A stretch of 64,000 bases of DNA. Source: JBAZAX01 sp041671765. GTDB lineage: Bacteria > Babelota > Babeliae > Babelales > RVW-14. The notes under the pieces are model-generated. The model saw only the letters and a list, made by a program, of their open reading frames with translations. It did not search any database and was not told the origin of the DNA. The translations under genes were made by a program, and so were the position numbers. Location: NCBI GenBank assembly GCA_041671765.1, contig JBAZAX010000003.1:18892-82891 (forward strand). Reading direction: 5' to 3'. Below, in pieces: positions 9,238-18,217 of this stretch. Every line of letters begins with the position of its first letter. The first letter of the stretch is position 1.

Positions 9238-9611
9238 TGGTGGAGGCGATGGGATTTGAACCCATGTCCGTAATACCCAGCTCTTCGAGCACTACATGCT
9301 TAGTTCTTATTTATACTTCTACTATGCTGCAAGAACACAGGACAAGTAAAAGCCGGTTCAGTATACAATCCAAATACACTACCAAAAAGTCTTTTTAGAA
9401 GGTTCCATCTGATTATACGTGTATGCGAAACTGATAGACACGTCTGCATACAAGATGCGATATGCCCTACTTAATTAAGCAGCTGCAACCGCATAACTAT
9501 CCATATTGGAGTAGTTTGCATTTATGTTTTTGAACGTTGATTAACGAGTTCCATTCAAAACTCGGCATGCTCTCAAAGCTCTTGACACTACGTCGAAGCC
9601 AACACGCCCCC
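9238..9611 (-). ncRNA. ssrA: tmRNA (transfer-messenger RNA)
   Basis: The 5' end reads GGGGGCGTGTTGGCTTCGAC and the 3' end has the T-arm GGTTCAAATCC and terminal CGCCTCCACCA with an encoded CCA. The 7-bp acceptor stem pairs G1-G5, C6, G7 with the 3' strand (one G-U). The tag frame lies at 9475-9519 on the minus strand and reads ANYSNMDSYAVAAA, ending TAATTAA. tmRNA with SmpB rescues stalled ribosomes and adds a tag read by proteases; the Ala-Val-Ala-Ala-Ala end fits the usual degron. The length (374 bases) is normal for a one-piece tmRNA. Confidence 0.97.
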
Positions 9612-9664
9612 AAATTTTTCAAAGATCTGATAACCTATTATAATAAGATTATAATATAAGTATG

Positions 9665-9693
9665 ATTATATAAATATATTTTCTATATGTCAA
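9665..9693 (-). promoter_or_regulatory. Consensus sigma-70 promoter for tmRNA
   Basis: On the minus strand there is an exact TTGACA (9688-9693), a 17-base spacer and an exact TATAAT (9665-9670). Transcription would start near 9658, leaving about 45 bases of leader before the mature tmRNA 5' end, as expected for RNase P processing. A second TATAAT-like box lies closer to the gene. The rest of the stretch to brnQ (9694-9860) shows no clear feature beyond the brnQ ribosome binding site. Confidence 0.75.
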
Positions 9694-9860
9694 CAATAGC
9701 GAAGCTATAAAAAGCCTTTCGTAATCGCTAAAAACTGGGCTTTTATCCTAAAAAACAGGCCTAAATGGACTTTAACCGTCAGTTCTGTAAACTATCTGTA
9801 ATTAATGTTTTTTAAGTGAGATCAGGGGGATCAATCGTTTCATAACCACAAAGGGTTTTT

Positions 9861-11042
9861 ATGAGTAAGAAAAGTACAGTTTTCACCCTAGGACTTGCCA
9901 CATTCACAATGTTTTTTGGGGCAGGTAACATCGTATTTCCTCTCAGCCTTGGCCGAGACATGGGTAATATGGTATTTTATGCAATCCTAGGCTTTTTTAT
10001 TACGGCGATCTTTGTTCCATTGCTTGGTCTAATTTCCGTAATGCTTTTTGAAGGTGATTATAAAAAATTCTTGTCGACAATGGGTACAATTCCCGCAAAT
10101 TTGATTGCTCTTATCTGCATGATTTTGTTAGGCCCGTTTGGATGTATAGCTCGTTGCATAGTGCTTTCATACTCCGCTGTTCAATGGCACTTACCAAATA
10201 TTTCGCTTTTTACATACAGCCTGATTGCATCCATTTTTGTGTTTTTAGTTACACAAAATAAAAATAGAATTGTCGGGCTACTTGGAAAATATCTTGGTCC
10301 TATAAAATTAACGCTGCTTCTTTCGGTAATAGCTGTTGGATTGGCAGCTCCATTTATGATTGAACCAACAACATTTACCTCAAGTCAAAGCTTTATGCGT
10401 GGATTCAATGATGGATACTTCACGATGGATCTCATCTGTGCACTCTTCTTTTCAATGTTAATTTACACAGCCCTAAAAAAGATGTTAGCCGAAGAAGGCA
10501 AAACGTCACCAAGATACCTGATTGTTTATGGTATAAAATCAAGTCTTATTGGTGGTGGACTACTAGGAGTTGTTTACCTTGGTTTTTGTACAATTGCGGC
10601 CATGTATGGACCACATATCCATGGAATTGGAAGAGATCAAATTTTAAGCGCTTTGACAACAAAAATTCTTGGACATGGCGCCGGAATTCTTGCCAATGCA
10701 ACCGTTGCAATAACATGCTTAACAACAGCAATTGCTTTGACAACAGTTTTTGCTGATTATTTGGCTCACGAACTTACAAAATCTAAAATTCGTTATCCTT
10801 ATGCTCTTTTAATAACAACAGTTATCACATTTGCAATGTCAAATCTTGGATTTGAAGGAATTATGAATTTTGTTGAACCAATAATTGTTGTTTTATACCC
10901 AGCACTGATAGTCTTATGTTTGGCTAATATTGCAAGCAAAGCGTTTGGATTCAGGTATATAAAATCTGTTGTATTTACAGCGCTTATTGCAAGCCTAGTT
11001 TTTAACTATGGACAAGCGATTGCAAGCTTGATAATTAGATAA
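9861..11042 (+). CDS. brnQ: Branched-chain amino acid transporter, LIVCS/BrnQ family
   Basis: This 393-residue, all-helical membrane protein opens with the family signature (TMFFGAGNIVFPLSLGRDMG) and shows about 12 hydrophobic segments. The family imports Leu, Ile and Val using Na+ or H+. The length is slightly below the usual 430-440, with short loops. An AAGGG precedes the ATG. Import of amino acids fits a host-dependent lifestyle. It is a single-gene unit, with a terminator after it and the divergent tmRNA promoter before it. Confidence 0.9.
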   Translation: MSKKSTVFTLGLATFTMFFGAGNIVFPLSLGRDMGNMVFYAILGFFITAIFVPLLGLISVMLFEGDYKKFLSTMGTIPANLIALICMILLGPFGCIARCIVLSYSAVQWHLPNISLFTYSLIASIFVFLVTQNKNRIVGLLGKYLGPIKLTLLLSVIAVGLAAPFMIEPTTFTSSQSFMRGFNDGYFTMDLICALFFSMLIYTALKKMLAEEGKTSPRYLIVYGIKSSLIGGGLLGVVYLGFCTIAAMYGPHIHGIGRDQILSALTTKILGHGAGILANATVAITCLTTAIALTTVFADYLAHELTKSKIRYPYALLITTVITFAMSNLGFEGIMNFVEPIIVVLYPALIVLCLANIASKAFGFRYIKSVVFTALIASLVFNYGQAIASLIIR

Positions 11043-11072
11043 AATTTTTGAAATTAATTTTAATTTATTTTT

Positions 11073-11099
11073 GGGGCGTCTTACAAGGCGCCCTTTTTT
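11073..11099 (+). terminator. Rho-independent terminator after brnQ
   Basis: GGGCGTCT pairs with the downstream AGGCGCCC (8 bp, one G-U) around a TACA loop and is followed by TTTTTT. It separates brnQ from pheT. Bases 11100-11225 show no other feature. Confidence 0.85.
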
Positions 11100-11225
11100 G
11101 ATTCCCATAACTTAAAAATTTACACAAACTTTGCACAAACATTGACGAATTTTGCAATATCAGGCATCTTTTGAATGTTTTAAGAGGCAATTTTCCAAGT
11201 TTTATTTTAAATATGGGCTGATTCT

Positions 11226-13601
11226 ATGAAACTCTCTCTTGCATGGATATTTGATCACATTGATGCAGACTGGAAAAAACAAGACATCAATCAAATTTTT
11301 TCAAAATTTAATACCACAACGGCAGAAATTGAAGGTTTCCATAAGCTAAAATATGACTTGCAAAACTTCTTTATTGGAAAAGTTGTTGAACACTCTGACG
11401 GAAAAACAAAATTTTTGGTCCCCGAGCTAAAAAAAGAGATCGAACTTGCTCGACGCCAAGACGAAACCGATGGGATGTTCGCACATATCGCAAATCCAAT
11501 ATTCATGATCAAAAAAGTTGATAGCTCTTTTTATTGGGCAAATTTGGTTGATTTTGGGATGGAAAAAGATGGGTTACTTCCTGCATTTGATGTAAAAGAG
11601 CAAGACTTGTCCGGAAATTGGCGTAACAAATTTGAATCTGAAGATATCATTCTTGAAATTGATAATAAATCAATAACACATAGACCTGATATGTGGGGAC
11701 ATGCTGGTTTTGCACGAGAAATAGCAATGATGATGGATCTGCCATTTAAAGAGCAATCTGAATTCCTAAAAGATATCCCTGTGCAATGCTTTGATGGTAA
11801 AAGTAGAGCAACACAGACTAACCCAATTACAATCGAAAATAATTCACCGGAAAGCTGCAAAAGATTTACAGGTCTTTATTTTAAATCAATTGAAAATAGA
11901 CCATCCAATATTTTTATTGCAAGCCGATTACTCAAAATAGGCCAGCGACCAATTAACGGAATAATCGATCTGACAAACTATATTGCACAAGAATTGGCAC
12001 AGCCTGTGCATGCTTATGACACAGAAAAAATCACAGACAAAAAGGTCATTATTAGACCGGCTAAAAATGGCGAAAAAATTGAGCTTTTAGACGGAAACAG
12101 TATCGAACTTACCAATCAAGATATGGTCATTGCAGATAATAAAAATGCAATGTGCCTGGCTGGAGTTAGGGGTGGGATGAGTAGCTCAATAAGCCACTCA
12201 ACAACCTCTATTTTTTTTGAATCGGCAACGTTTGATGCCGGAGCTGTAAGGCGCAGTGCATTAAGACATAAAACACGAACAGATTCTTCTGCAAGATTTG
12301 AAAAGACACTTGATCCAAACCAGACAATCCAAGCAACACAAAGATTTTTGAAATTATTGGATGAGTGTGAAATAAAAGCTGAGTACGCAACAGAAACAAT
12401 TTCTGTTGGGCATCCAGTCACAGAAAATGTAATTGAATTAAGTCATGATTTTTTAGAAAAACGCTCAGGAATTAACTTAAAAGAAAGTGACGTTACAACA
12501 CCTCTTGTAAAGCTAGGTTTTACCGTTTCAGTAAAAAAAACACCCGCTTCAATACTCTATGACATTAAAATTCCTACTTATCGCGGAAGCAAAGATATCA
12601 AAATAAAAGAAGATATTCTTGAAGAGGTAGTACGCTGTTATGGTCTTAATAAAATCCCTCTTGAGCTTCCTGTTTTCATCAGAAAACCTTATGACATTAG
12701 ACCTCAAACAAGATTGCGCACCATCAAGGATTATCTCTCAAGTGGTGCTAAAATGTCTGAACAACAAAATTATGTCTTCTTCGATGAAGATTTTTTGACA
12801 GAAATAAATTTGAATGAGTCGTACACTGTCAAAGTTGTTAATCCGGTTTCACAAAATAACTTTCGTTTAGTTTCATCACTGATTCCGGGTCTTCTTAAAA
12901 ACATAAAAACTAACAATGTTCATCATGACAAGCTCGCTTTTTTTGAATTTGCACGTGTCTGGAAACTGGAAAAGGATAAAGCCCTTGAATACAAATCACT
13001 TGCCGGGGTATTTTTTGAAAAATTCGGAGCAATAGATTTTTACAAATACAAACAACATATAATTGATCTATTTTTGACGCTCGGAGTTAATGTTAAAAAG
13101 CTTGAATGGCAAAAAATTGATAAACCTGAAAAAGATTGGTATCGAGAATATCAGACCGCAAATATACTCTATGATGGCAAAAAAATTGGGGTTGCGGGCA
13201 ACGCCGATCCGGTTTTTTTAAGCAAACTTAAAATTCATGAACAAAATTCGGCATTTATTTTTGAAATTGACGGAGACTGGCTTTTAAATCCTGAAATAAA
13301 AGTAAAACGTTACTCTGCATTTTCAAGATTTCAGGAAACTTATTTTGACTTAAGCATTCTTGTCCCGCTAACTTTAACAACTAAATTTGTTGAAGATAAG
13401 CTAGAAAAAGTAAACGCTCTTGTTAAAAAAGTTGAATTAATCGACTTTTTTGAAAAAGCCGAATGGATAGATGCCAGATCTCAAACATTTAGAATTTGGC
13501 TTGAACATTTTGATAAAACATTAGAAAAAGAAGATATTGATAACACAATGCAACAGGCAATTAAAACAGTTGAATCATTTGGAGCAAAACTTAGATCCTA
13601 G
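11226..13601 (+). CDS. pheT: Phenylalanyl-tRNA synthetase beta subunit
   Basis: This 791-residue protein has the usual PheT length. Recognisable parts are the B3/B4 region (about 215-400, with RPINGIIDLTNYIAQELAQP), the B5 domain (about 405-475), the catalytic-like core (490-690) and the C-terminal ferredoxin-like anticodon-binding domain (about 695-791, YSAFSRFQETYFDLSILVP). With PheS it charges tRNA-Phe; the beta subunit also edits misacylated Tyr. The N-terminal OB tRNA-binding domain is present in outline but degenerate and lacks the usual 'hPnadkL' motif. pheS is not adjacent, whereas pheS-pheT is the common arrangement. Confidence 0.96.
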   Translation: MKLSLAWIFDHIDADWKKQDINQIFSKFNTTTAEIEGFHKLKYDLQNFFIGKVVEHSDGKTKFLVPELKKEIELARRQDETDGMFAHIANPIFMIKKVDSSFYWANLVDFGMEKDGLLPAFDVKEQDLSGNWRNKFESEDIILEIDNKSITHRPDMWGHAGFAREIAMMMDLPFKEQSEFLKDIPVQCFDGKSRATQTNPITIENNSPESCKRFTGLYFKSIENRPSNIFIASRLLKIGQRPINGIIDLTNYIAQELAQPVHAYDTEKITDKKVIIRPAKNGEKIELLDGNSIELTNQDMVIADNKNAMCLAGVRGGMSSSISHSTTSIFFESATFDAGAVRRSALRHKTRTDSSARFEKTLDPNQTIQATQRFLKLLDECEIKAEYATETISVGHPVTENVIELSHDFLEKRSGINLKESDVTTPLVKLGFTVSVKKTPASILYDIKIPTYRGSKDIKIKEDILEEVVRCYGLNKIPLELPVFIRKPYDIRPQTRLRTIKDYLSSGAKMSEQQNYVFFDEDFLTEINLNESYTVKVVNPVSQNNFRLVSSLIPGLLKNIKTNNVHHDKLAFFEFARVWKLEKDKALEYKSLAGVFFEKFGAIDFYKYKQHIIDLFLTLGVNVKKLEWQKIDKPEKDWYREYQTANILYDGKKIGVAGNADPVFLSKLKIHEQNSAFIFEIDGDWLLNPEIKVKRYSAFSRFQETYFDLSILVPLTLTTKFVEDKLEKVNALVKKVELIDFFEKAEWIDARSQTFRIWLEHFDKTLEKEDIDNTMQQAIKTVESFGAKLRS

Positions 13602-13646
13602 GGTATTAAGATATTTAAATAGTCCTTTAAATTCGAGATAAACATT

Positions 13647-14117
13647 ATGAATAGAAGTTCGTCTTTTGTTTTATATTTATTCTTAATTTCAACAATTATA
13701 ACAGCTGATCAAGCAACAAAACGTTGGGCTCTGACTAACTTGAACGCAGATTTACCAGTCAATGGATGGTGTAATTTATCATTATCTGCAAATCGTGGAG
13801 TCAGCTGGGGTTTGTTTAATTTTCAGTCAAATTTTGGATTTTATATTTTGACATCTATAATTTCAATAGTAATTCTTGCATTTGCGCTTTATGCCGTAAT
13901 TCAACACTTGAATAAAATTTCAATTCATTTTGAAAGCTTCATAATTGGAGGCGCAATTTCAAATGTTATTGACAGACTCACCCATGGTTTTGTTATAGAC
14001 TTTCTAGACATACACATGGGGATTTGGCACTGGCCGACATTTAATATTGCAGATGTTTTTGTAGTAATCGGAGTTTTGGGAGTATTACTTAAAGAATTAC
14101 GGAAGAATCATGATTGA
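13647..14117 (+). CDS. lspA: Lipoprotein signal peptidase (signal peptidase II)
   Basis: This 156-residue, four-helix membrane protease removes signal peptides from diacylated prolipoproteins. The catalytic aspartates are visible: Asp109 in NVIDRLTHG and Asp136 in FNIADVFV. The SLSANRGVSWGLF segment corresponds to the conserved N-R-G region. The last 8 bases overlap the next gene, which suggests translational coupling. The pheT-lspA gap is 45 bases. Confidence 0.96.
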   Translation: MNRSSSFVLYLFLISTIITADQATKRWALTNLNADLPVNGWCNLSLSANRGVSWGLFNFQSNFGFYILTSIISIVILAFALYAVIQHLNKISIHFESFIIGGAISNVIDRLTHGFVIDFLDIHMGIWHWPTFNIADVFVVIGVLGVLLKELRKNHD

Positions 14118-14583
14118 AAAAATAAAAAATTATTTTATCAAAATCGCAACACTTGATTCACTTGGTAACTGGTTTTTTGGTGGTATAATTTCGGCACTGT
14201 TAGCCATTCCATTTTTATATATTTTACAATTTTTATATAGCAAATTTCCATATATCTTTCATTCAATCTGGCTTGGGGTAGTTCTTCTATGCCTAATATC
14301 CATTTATCTGGCACTTAAAGAGTTCAAAAGCAGCATTGTCTTACATAAATTCATTGGGGTAATGATCGCATTTTACTGCGTTCCTTTAACATTGAAAATT
14401 ATTTGTTCCGGCATAGTTTTATTTTATCTTTGGGACTTTTTAATACCCATGATAATTTTTAAAAGTTATGATTCTGACGAGCTTGGAAGAATAAAGCAGA
14501 TGTTTTATCTTATAATTCCAAGCATAGCTGCAGGTTTTATTGTAAATATTTTCTTACAATTTGTTCTCTGGATTGCTCATTAA
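14110..14583 (+). CDS. PgpA-like membrane protein lacking catalytic acidic residues
   Basis: This 157-residue membrane protein aligns by eye with phosphatidylglycerophosphatase A along its whole length. SSIVLHKFIGVMIAFYCVP corresponds to GSIVWDEFIGMWITLMALP of E. coli PgpA. SGIVLFYLWDFLIPMII corresponds to AGFVIFRILDMWKPWPI. IIPSIAAGFIVNIF corresponds to MIDDIVAGVISAGI. The conserved DE becomes HK and DD becomes PS; only the Asp of the middle motif remains. PgpA dephosphorylates phosphatidylglycerol phosphate, but this copy is unlikely to do so by the known mechanism. It overlaps lspA by 8 bases. Confidence 0.6.
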   Translation: MIEKIKNYFIKIATLDSLGNWFFGGIISALLAIPFLYILQFLYSKFPYIFHSIWLGVVLLCLISIYLALKEFKSSIVLHKFIGVMIAFYCVPLTLKIICSGIVLFYLWDFLIPMIIFKSYDSDELGRIKQMFYLIIPSIAAGFIVNIFLQFVLWIAH

Positions 14584-14593
14584 TACCAATTTT

Positions 14594-15445
14594 ATGAAAT
14601 TGCATAACTTTGTTCTGGACCAGATCAAAAAGCATCTGGCATTATATAATTTTTCTGAAATAAAGACTCGCGAACCAAATACTCCGGAACCTGAATTTGC
14701 AACGGCTGAGGCTGCGACTCATGAAGCTCCAAAACTACTTAAAGTTTATGTTTACTCTCAAGAACTTGACCAGATAAACATTAAAATTTTAAACACAAAT
14801 AACACAGAACAAGACGCATATTTTATTAAAATGCTCGATGTTTTTTTTATGGAAAAACTTAAACTGGAAAACTACGCGTTAAAGCTAAATCCCAGTGCTT
14901 CACAAAAATGCAGTCTTGACTGCATTGAATTAACCAAGCTACTACAAATATTATCCGTAAGTTATATCGTCGACCCCAATCTCAAAACAATGTTTGAATT
15001 TGTTTCACGCGATCTTGGAATACAAAGCACATTTGTTGCCGGAGAATATTGTATTGCCTACAGTAAAAATAACATGCAAAACATCCAAAATATTAAGGCA
15101 ACAATTAACATTAGCAAGCTGATTACACTTGTTGAAAAATATCAGAACAGACTTTTGATTCCTGAAAATCCAACTCTCCACATTGTTATCCCAGTAAACA
15201 AAGAGCAAAAAAACTTGGCGTTATTGCTGGCAGATAAATTACAATCAAATTCACTGAGCGCAGATGTAATTTTGGAAGATATATCAATTTCAGATATGAT
15301 GGCAAAGGCGAATAAGCTTGGTGCAAAATATGTTTTGATTGTTGGAGAAGATGAACGAAGAGACGGAACCGTCACAGTTAAAAACATGCAAAGAGGCGAG
15401 AGTATTTCTGTTAAGCAATCTGAAATAATCTCGTATTTAAAGTAA
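14594..15445 (+). CDS. Shortened HisRS-like protein lacking the active-site motifs
   Basis: The start is taken at ATG 14594, 10 bases after the previous stop; an upstream in-frame start at 14561 would overlap that gene. The 283-residue protein resembles histidyl-tRNA synthetase in three places: an N-terminal 'GF.EI.TP' region (LYNFSEIKT), a middle region (KLENYALKLNPSAS; LLQILSVSYIVDPNL then MFEFVSRDLGIQSTFVAGE), and a C-terminal anticodon-binding domain (LGAKYVLIVGEDERRDGTVT). The histidine-binding RGLDYYTG is deleted, GGGRYDGL is eroded, and the motif 2 region is missing. It is therefore probably not a synthetase. A HisZ-like or RNA-binding role is possible. The true hisS should lie elsewhere. 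Confidence 0.6.
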   Translation: MKLHNFVLDQIKKHLALYNFSEIKTREPNTPEPEFATAEAATHEAPKLLKVYVYSQELDQINIKILNTNNTEQDAYFIKMLDVFFMEKLKLENYALKLNPSASQKCSLDCIELTKLLQILSVSYIVDPNLKTMFEFVSRDLGIQSTFVAGEYCIAYSKNNMQNIQNIKATINISKLITLVEKYQNRLLIPENPTLHIVIPVNKEQKNLALLLADKLQSNSLSADVILEDISISDMMAKANKLGAKYVLIVGEDERRDGTVTVKNMQRGESISVKQSEIISYLK

Positions 15446-15510
15446 AGCCAGTTTCATAACTAAAAAGTTCTTTTCTAATAAACTCGATATAGCAAAGTGA
15501 TAGGAGTTTT

Positions 15511-16740
15511 ATGAAAATTTTTAAAAAATATGCATCACTTTCATCAATTCTGTTGATGTTTTTTATCGACTATGTAGGAATTGGGATTGTTTATCCAATA
15601 TTTTCATCAATGATCTTTAATGCTAATAGCACCATTTTGTCTCCAGAGACATCACAAGCCACACGCGGACTTATATTAGGCATCATTATAGCATTAATGC
15701 CCGCTGCCAAATTTTTCAGTGGGCCAATTTTAGGATCACTTTCTGACCGAATTGGCAGAAAAAGGTTAATTCTCACCAGCATAAGTTTTGGTGCACTTGG
15801 TTATATCATCGCGCTTGCGGGTGTTTGGTCCGCAAGCCTTTCACTTTTGGCACTTTCTCGTATCATGGTTGGCATAGCTGCTGGTAATGAAGCGGTCGGT
15901 AGTGCAGCTATCGCTGACGTCAGCACACCTGAAAACAAAGCAAAACATTTTGGTTTGACGTACATGGTTGCAGGCTTTGGATTTGCGTTCGGGCCATTTT
16001 TAGGTGGCAAGCTTTCTACAATGAACTTTGGGATATTTACTGGCTATGCAGTCCCATTTTTGTTCGCTGCGCTTTTATCGCTTATAAACATACTGTTAGC
16101 TATCTTCTTATTTAAAGAAACAAGGAAAATCACCCAAATATCACAGGCTAAAATATCTTTTGGCATTGCTCATCTTGGTAAAGCCTGGAGAATGGCGGAA
16201 TTCTATTTACTGTTTTTATCTATTTTTTTCTATTTTTTCGGCTGGTCGTTTTATTGGGAATTTATCCAAGTCAATTGGATCAAATGCTACAAGCTTGATG
16301 CTAGTATGATTGGTAATTTTTATTCATGGGGAGCATTATTCTATGCAATAAGCGCCGGGTTACTTGTTCAACCTATTGTTTCACGGTTCAAACCTGAACG
16401 CACACTTCTTTATGCACTTATCGCTTGTGCCTCATCGCTTGCCATTCCACTTTTATTCGCTCCTGTGTGGGCATATTGGATTTACATCCCAATCCAACAA
16501 TCTTTCGGCTCACTTATTTTCCCCGTTACAGGAACAATTATTTCAAATAAATGCTCAGGGGATACGCAAGGTGAAATCATGGGGATTTTTAATTCGGTGC
16601 AATCGCTTGCACTCATCTTAAGCCCATGCGCAGGGGTATTACTTGGTCTCAGCATTAAAATGCCACTCATTGTGGGCGCAGTGACACTTTTACTTGCAGC
16701 CTTAATACTAAATCGTTCACAGCATGTAAAATCAGACTAA
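15511..16740 (+). CDS. Major facilitator superfamily transporter
   Basis: This 409-residue protein has about 12 membrane helices. The MFS motif A after helix 2 is GSLSDRIGRKRL, and motif C-like glycines occur in helix 5 (VAGFGFAFGPFLGG). It resembles the TetA/multidrug H+ antiporter group of 12-helix exporters. The substrate cannot be deduced. It is preceded by a 65-base gap and GATAGGAG, and it ends 9 bases from the convergent VOC gene. Confidence 0.88.
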   Translation: MKIFKKYASLSSILLMFFIDYVGIGIVYPIFSSMIFNANSTILSPETSQATRGLILGIIIALMPAAKFFSGPILGSLSDRIGRKRLILTSISFGALGYIIALAGVWSASLSLLALSRIMVGIAAGNEAVGSAAIADVSTPENKAKHFGLTYMVAGFGFAFGPFLGGKLSTMNFGIFTGYAVPFLFAALLSLINILLAIFLFKETRKITQISQAKISFGIAHLGKAWRMAEFYLLFLSIFFYFFGWSFYWEFIQVNWIKCYKLDASMIGNFYSWGALFYAISAGLLVQPIVSRFKPERTLLYALIACASSLAIPLLFAPVWAYWIYIPIQQSFGSLIFPVTGTIISNKCSGDTQGEIMGIFNSVQSLALILSPCAGVLLGLSIKMPLIVGAVTLLLAALILNRSQHVKSD

Positions 16741-16749
16741 GATAATGTA

Positions 16750-17145
16750 TTACTTTTTTGATTCTGGATATATTACAGAATTCTTGTGAAAATCATCATT
16801 CCAAATTTCATCTTCACTTAAATTTGTTTCTATTAATTCTATTGGAGCACCATCTACCTCAATTGCGGCTACTCTAAATCCCTCAAAAGGATAATATGGT
16901 TCCAAAAGAACAACCTTATCTTTAATAGCCTTATCAATGCTATCTACCTTAAATGCTACATGCGGCGTTGTTTGTAGAAGTATATGCAATGGACAACCTT
17001 CTTCAAATCTATGCCATTGTATTCTAAGGCTTTCATCTTTACCATTGGCTGTGTACATCTTGAATGTTGAACTATATTTTTCTCCAGGCTTAGGGCTTTT
17101 AACAGGAATACCCATATGGTGATAGATGTATTTCACTTTTTCCAT
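16750..17145 (-). CDS. VOC-fold (glyoxalase-like) protein
   Basis: The start chosen is the ATG at 17145 with AGGGAG 8 bases upstream; the longer frame begins with a GTG seven codons earlier that lacks such a site. The 131 residues show the paired beta-alpha-beta-beta-beta pattern of the vicinal oxygen chelate fold (YIYHHMGIPV ... HVAFKVDSIDKAI ... AAIEVDGAPIELIE). Possible metal ligands are His in HHMG, His in HVAF and Glu in IELIE. The enzyme activity cannot be named. Confidence 0.65.
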   Translation of the reverse strand: MEKVKYIYHHMGIPVKSPKPGEKYSSTFKMYTANGKDESLRIQWHRFEEGCPLHILLQTTPHVAFKVDSIDKAIKDKVVLLEPYYPFEGFRVAAIEVDGAPIELIETNLSEDEIWNDDFHKNSVIYPESKK

Positions 17146-17213
17146 GGAACTAACTCCCTTGTTCACAATAACACTAAGAAATCTACAAATTTATACACTG
17201 TAGAAAGCTTAAG

Positions 17214-17246
17214 AGGGTAAAGTCTTTTTAAAAAAAAGCCTTTCCC
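17214..17246. terminator. Imperfect hairpin between two minus-strand genes
   Basis: GGGTAAAGTCTTTTT and AAAAAAGCCTTTCCCC can form a long imperfect stem with A/T runs on both strands. It lies between the coiled-coil gene (ends 17273) and the VOC gene (starts 17145). It may terminate the former, but no clean T run follows the full stem. Confidence 0.4.
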
Positions 17247-17272
17247 CGTTGTCAAATTCGCATCAATGTAAA

Positions 17273-18001
17273 TTATTTTTCTTCAGGTTTTTGTGCCTGT
17301 GCAGGAACTTCTTTAGACTTAATATATGATTCAACATATGTAAGATGCTTGAGTTGTTCATCAAATCCAAAAGTATATCTTGAAAAACTAATCGTTATAT
17401 CACGTTTAACATTTTTCAGATAGCGCTTAACCCCGTTCATTTGTAACTCAAGATAATCTTCTATTTTATCAGGAGCTTGAAGAGGAACAGCAATTTTATC
17501 TAGCGGAGGGGCTTCGTCTGAAAGAAAAACATTATAGTAAGCAATTTCGCCGCTTAGCTCATTTATAATTCCGTCCAATAAATGTGTATAACTATGAGCA
17601 CTTTTTTCTGATCTATCAAATTCAGCTTTATCTATGCGAACCTTTTTAGATTCACTCAAAAGAGTAACCTTTTCTTTTATCAAAGTTTGCTTGGTAACAA
17701 TTTCTACTTTTTTATTAAATATATCCAATCTTATTGATACCAGCTCTTCGATTGTTTTTTTTAGTCTAATTTTGAAATCTTGCGCGACAGGTTTGATGTA
17801 AAGATATTTTTGAGTTTTTGGATCAATTTCTTCAATCTTTTTTTCAGCACCACTTTTTTCGGTACTATCCTGCGAAGAGTTGACTAACGAAACCTGAGGA
17901 ACATTTTGCGAAACATTCTCAGACACTTCACCATTTTTTTCATCTGATTCTGAATTATTGAGTTCTAAATTATTAAGTTCTAAATTATCAAGATTAATCA
18001 T
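17273..18001 (-). CDS. Unknown acidic coiled-coil protein
   Basis: This 242-residue protein has no signal peptide. The N-terminal 70 residues are low-complexity and Asn/Ser/Glu-rich. They begin with a short tandem peptide repeat (NLELNNLELNN) encoded by repeated 15-base units. Residues about 75-230 are charged and helical, probably coiled coil. The C-terminus is Pro/Gln/Glu-rich. No family is recognised. The 216 bases upstream to wecB show no clear feature besides AT-rich DNA. Confidence 0.6.
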   Translation of the reverse strand: MINLDNLELNNLELNNSESDEKNGEVSENVSQNVPQVSLVNSSQDSTEKSGAEKKIEEIDPKTQKYLYIKPVAQDFKIRLKKTIEELVSIRLDIFNKKVEIVTKQTLIKEKVTLLSESKKVRIDKAEFDRSEKSAHSYTHLLDGIINELSGEIAYYNVFLSDEAPPLDKIAVPLQAPDKIEDYLELQMNGVKRYLKNVKRDITISFSRYTFGFDEQLKHLTYVESYIKSKEVPAQAQKPEEK

Positions 18002-18217
18002 AAAGCACCGTATTTAATTTCTGCCTATTAAAATTCTACTATTTTAAATAAAATTGAAACTACGTAAGTGTACTGTACATATGAAAAAATAGCAAAATGA
18101 TTACTATTTTTTCATTATTTGAACAACGTTTATTATAAATAACCTTGCTTTATTATTTTGCTTTGGTATTCTCCAAAAAGGTAGATTTATAAACCATATT
18201 AACACATTGGATGAAGG

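Noticed and set aside
9238..9300. tRNA-like T-arm and CCA end suggesting a tRNA gene
   Set aside because: The 5' end of the acceptor stem lies about 370 bases away and a tag frame is present, so it is the tRNA-like domain of tmRNA.
9018..9398. Open frame on the plus strand across the end of USP 2 and the tmRNA
   Set aside because: It overlaps the USP coiled coil in another frame and then the tmRNA 3' part; the tmRNA is certain from its acceptor stem, T-arm and tag.
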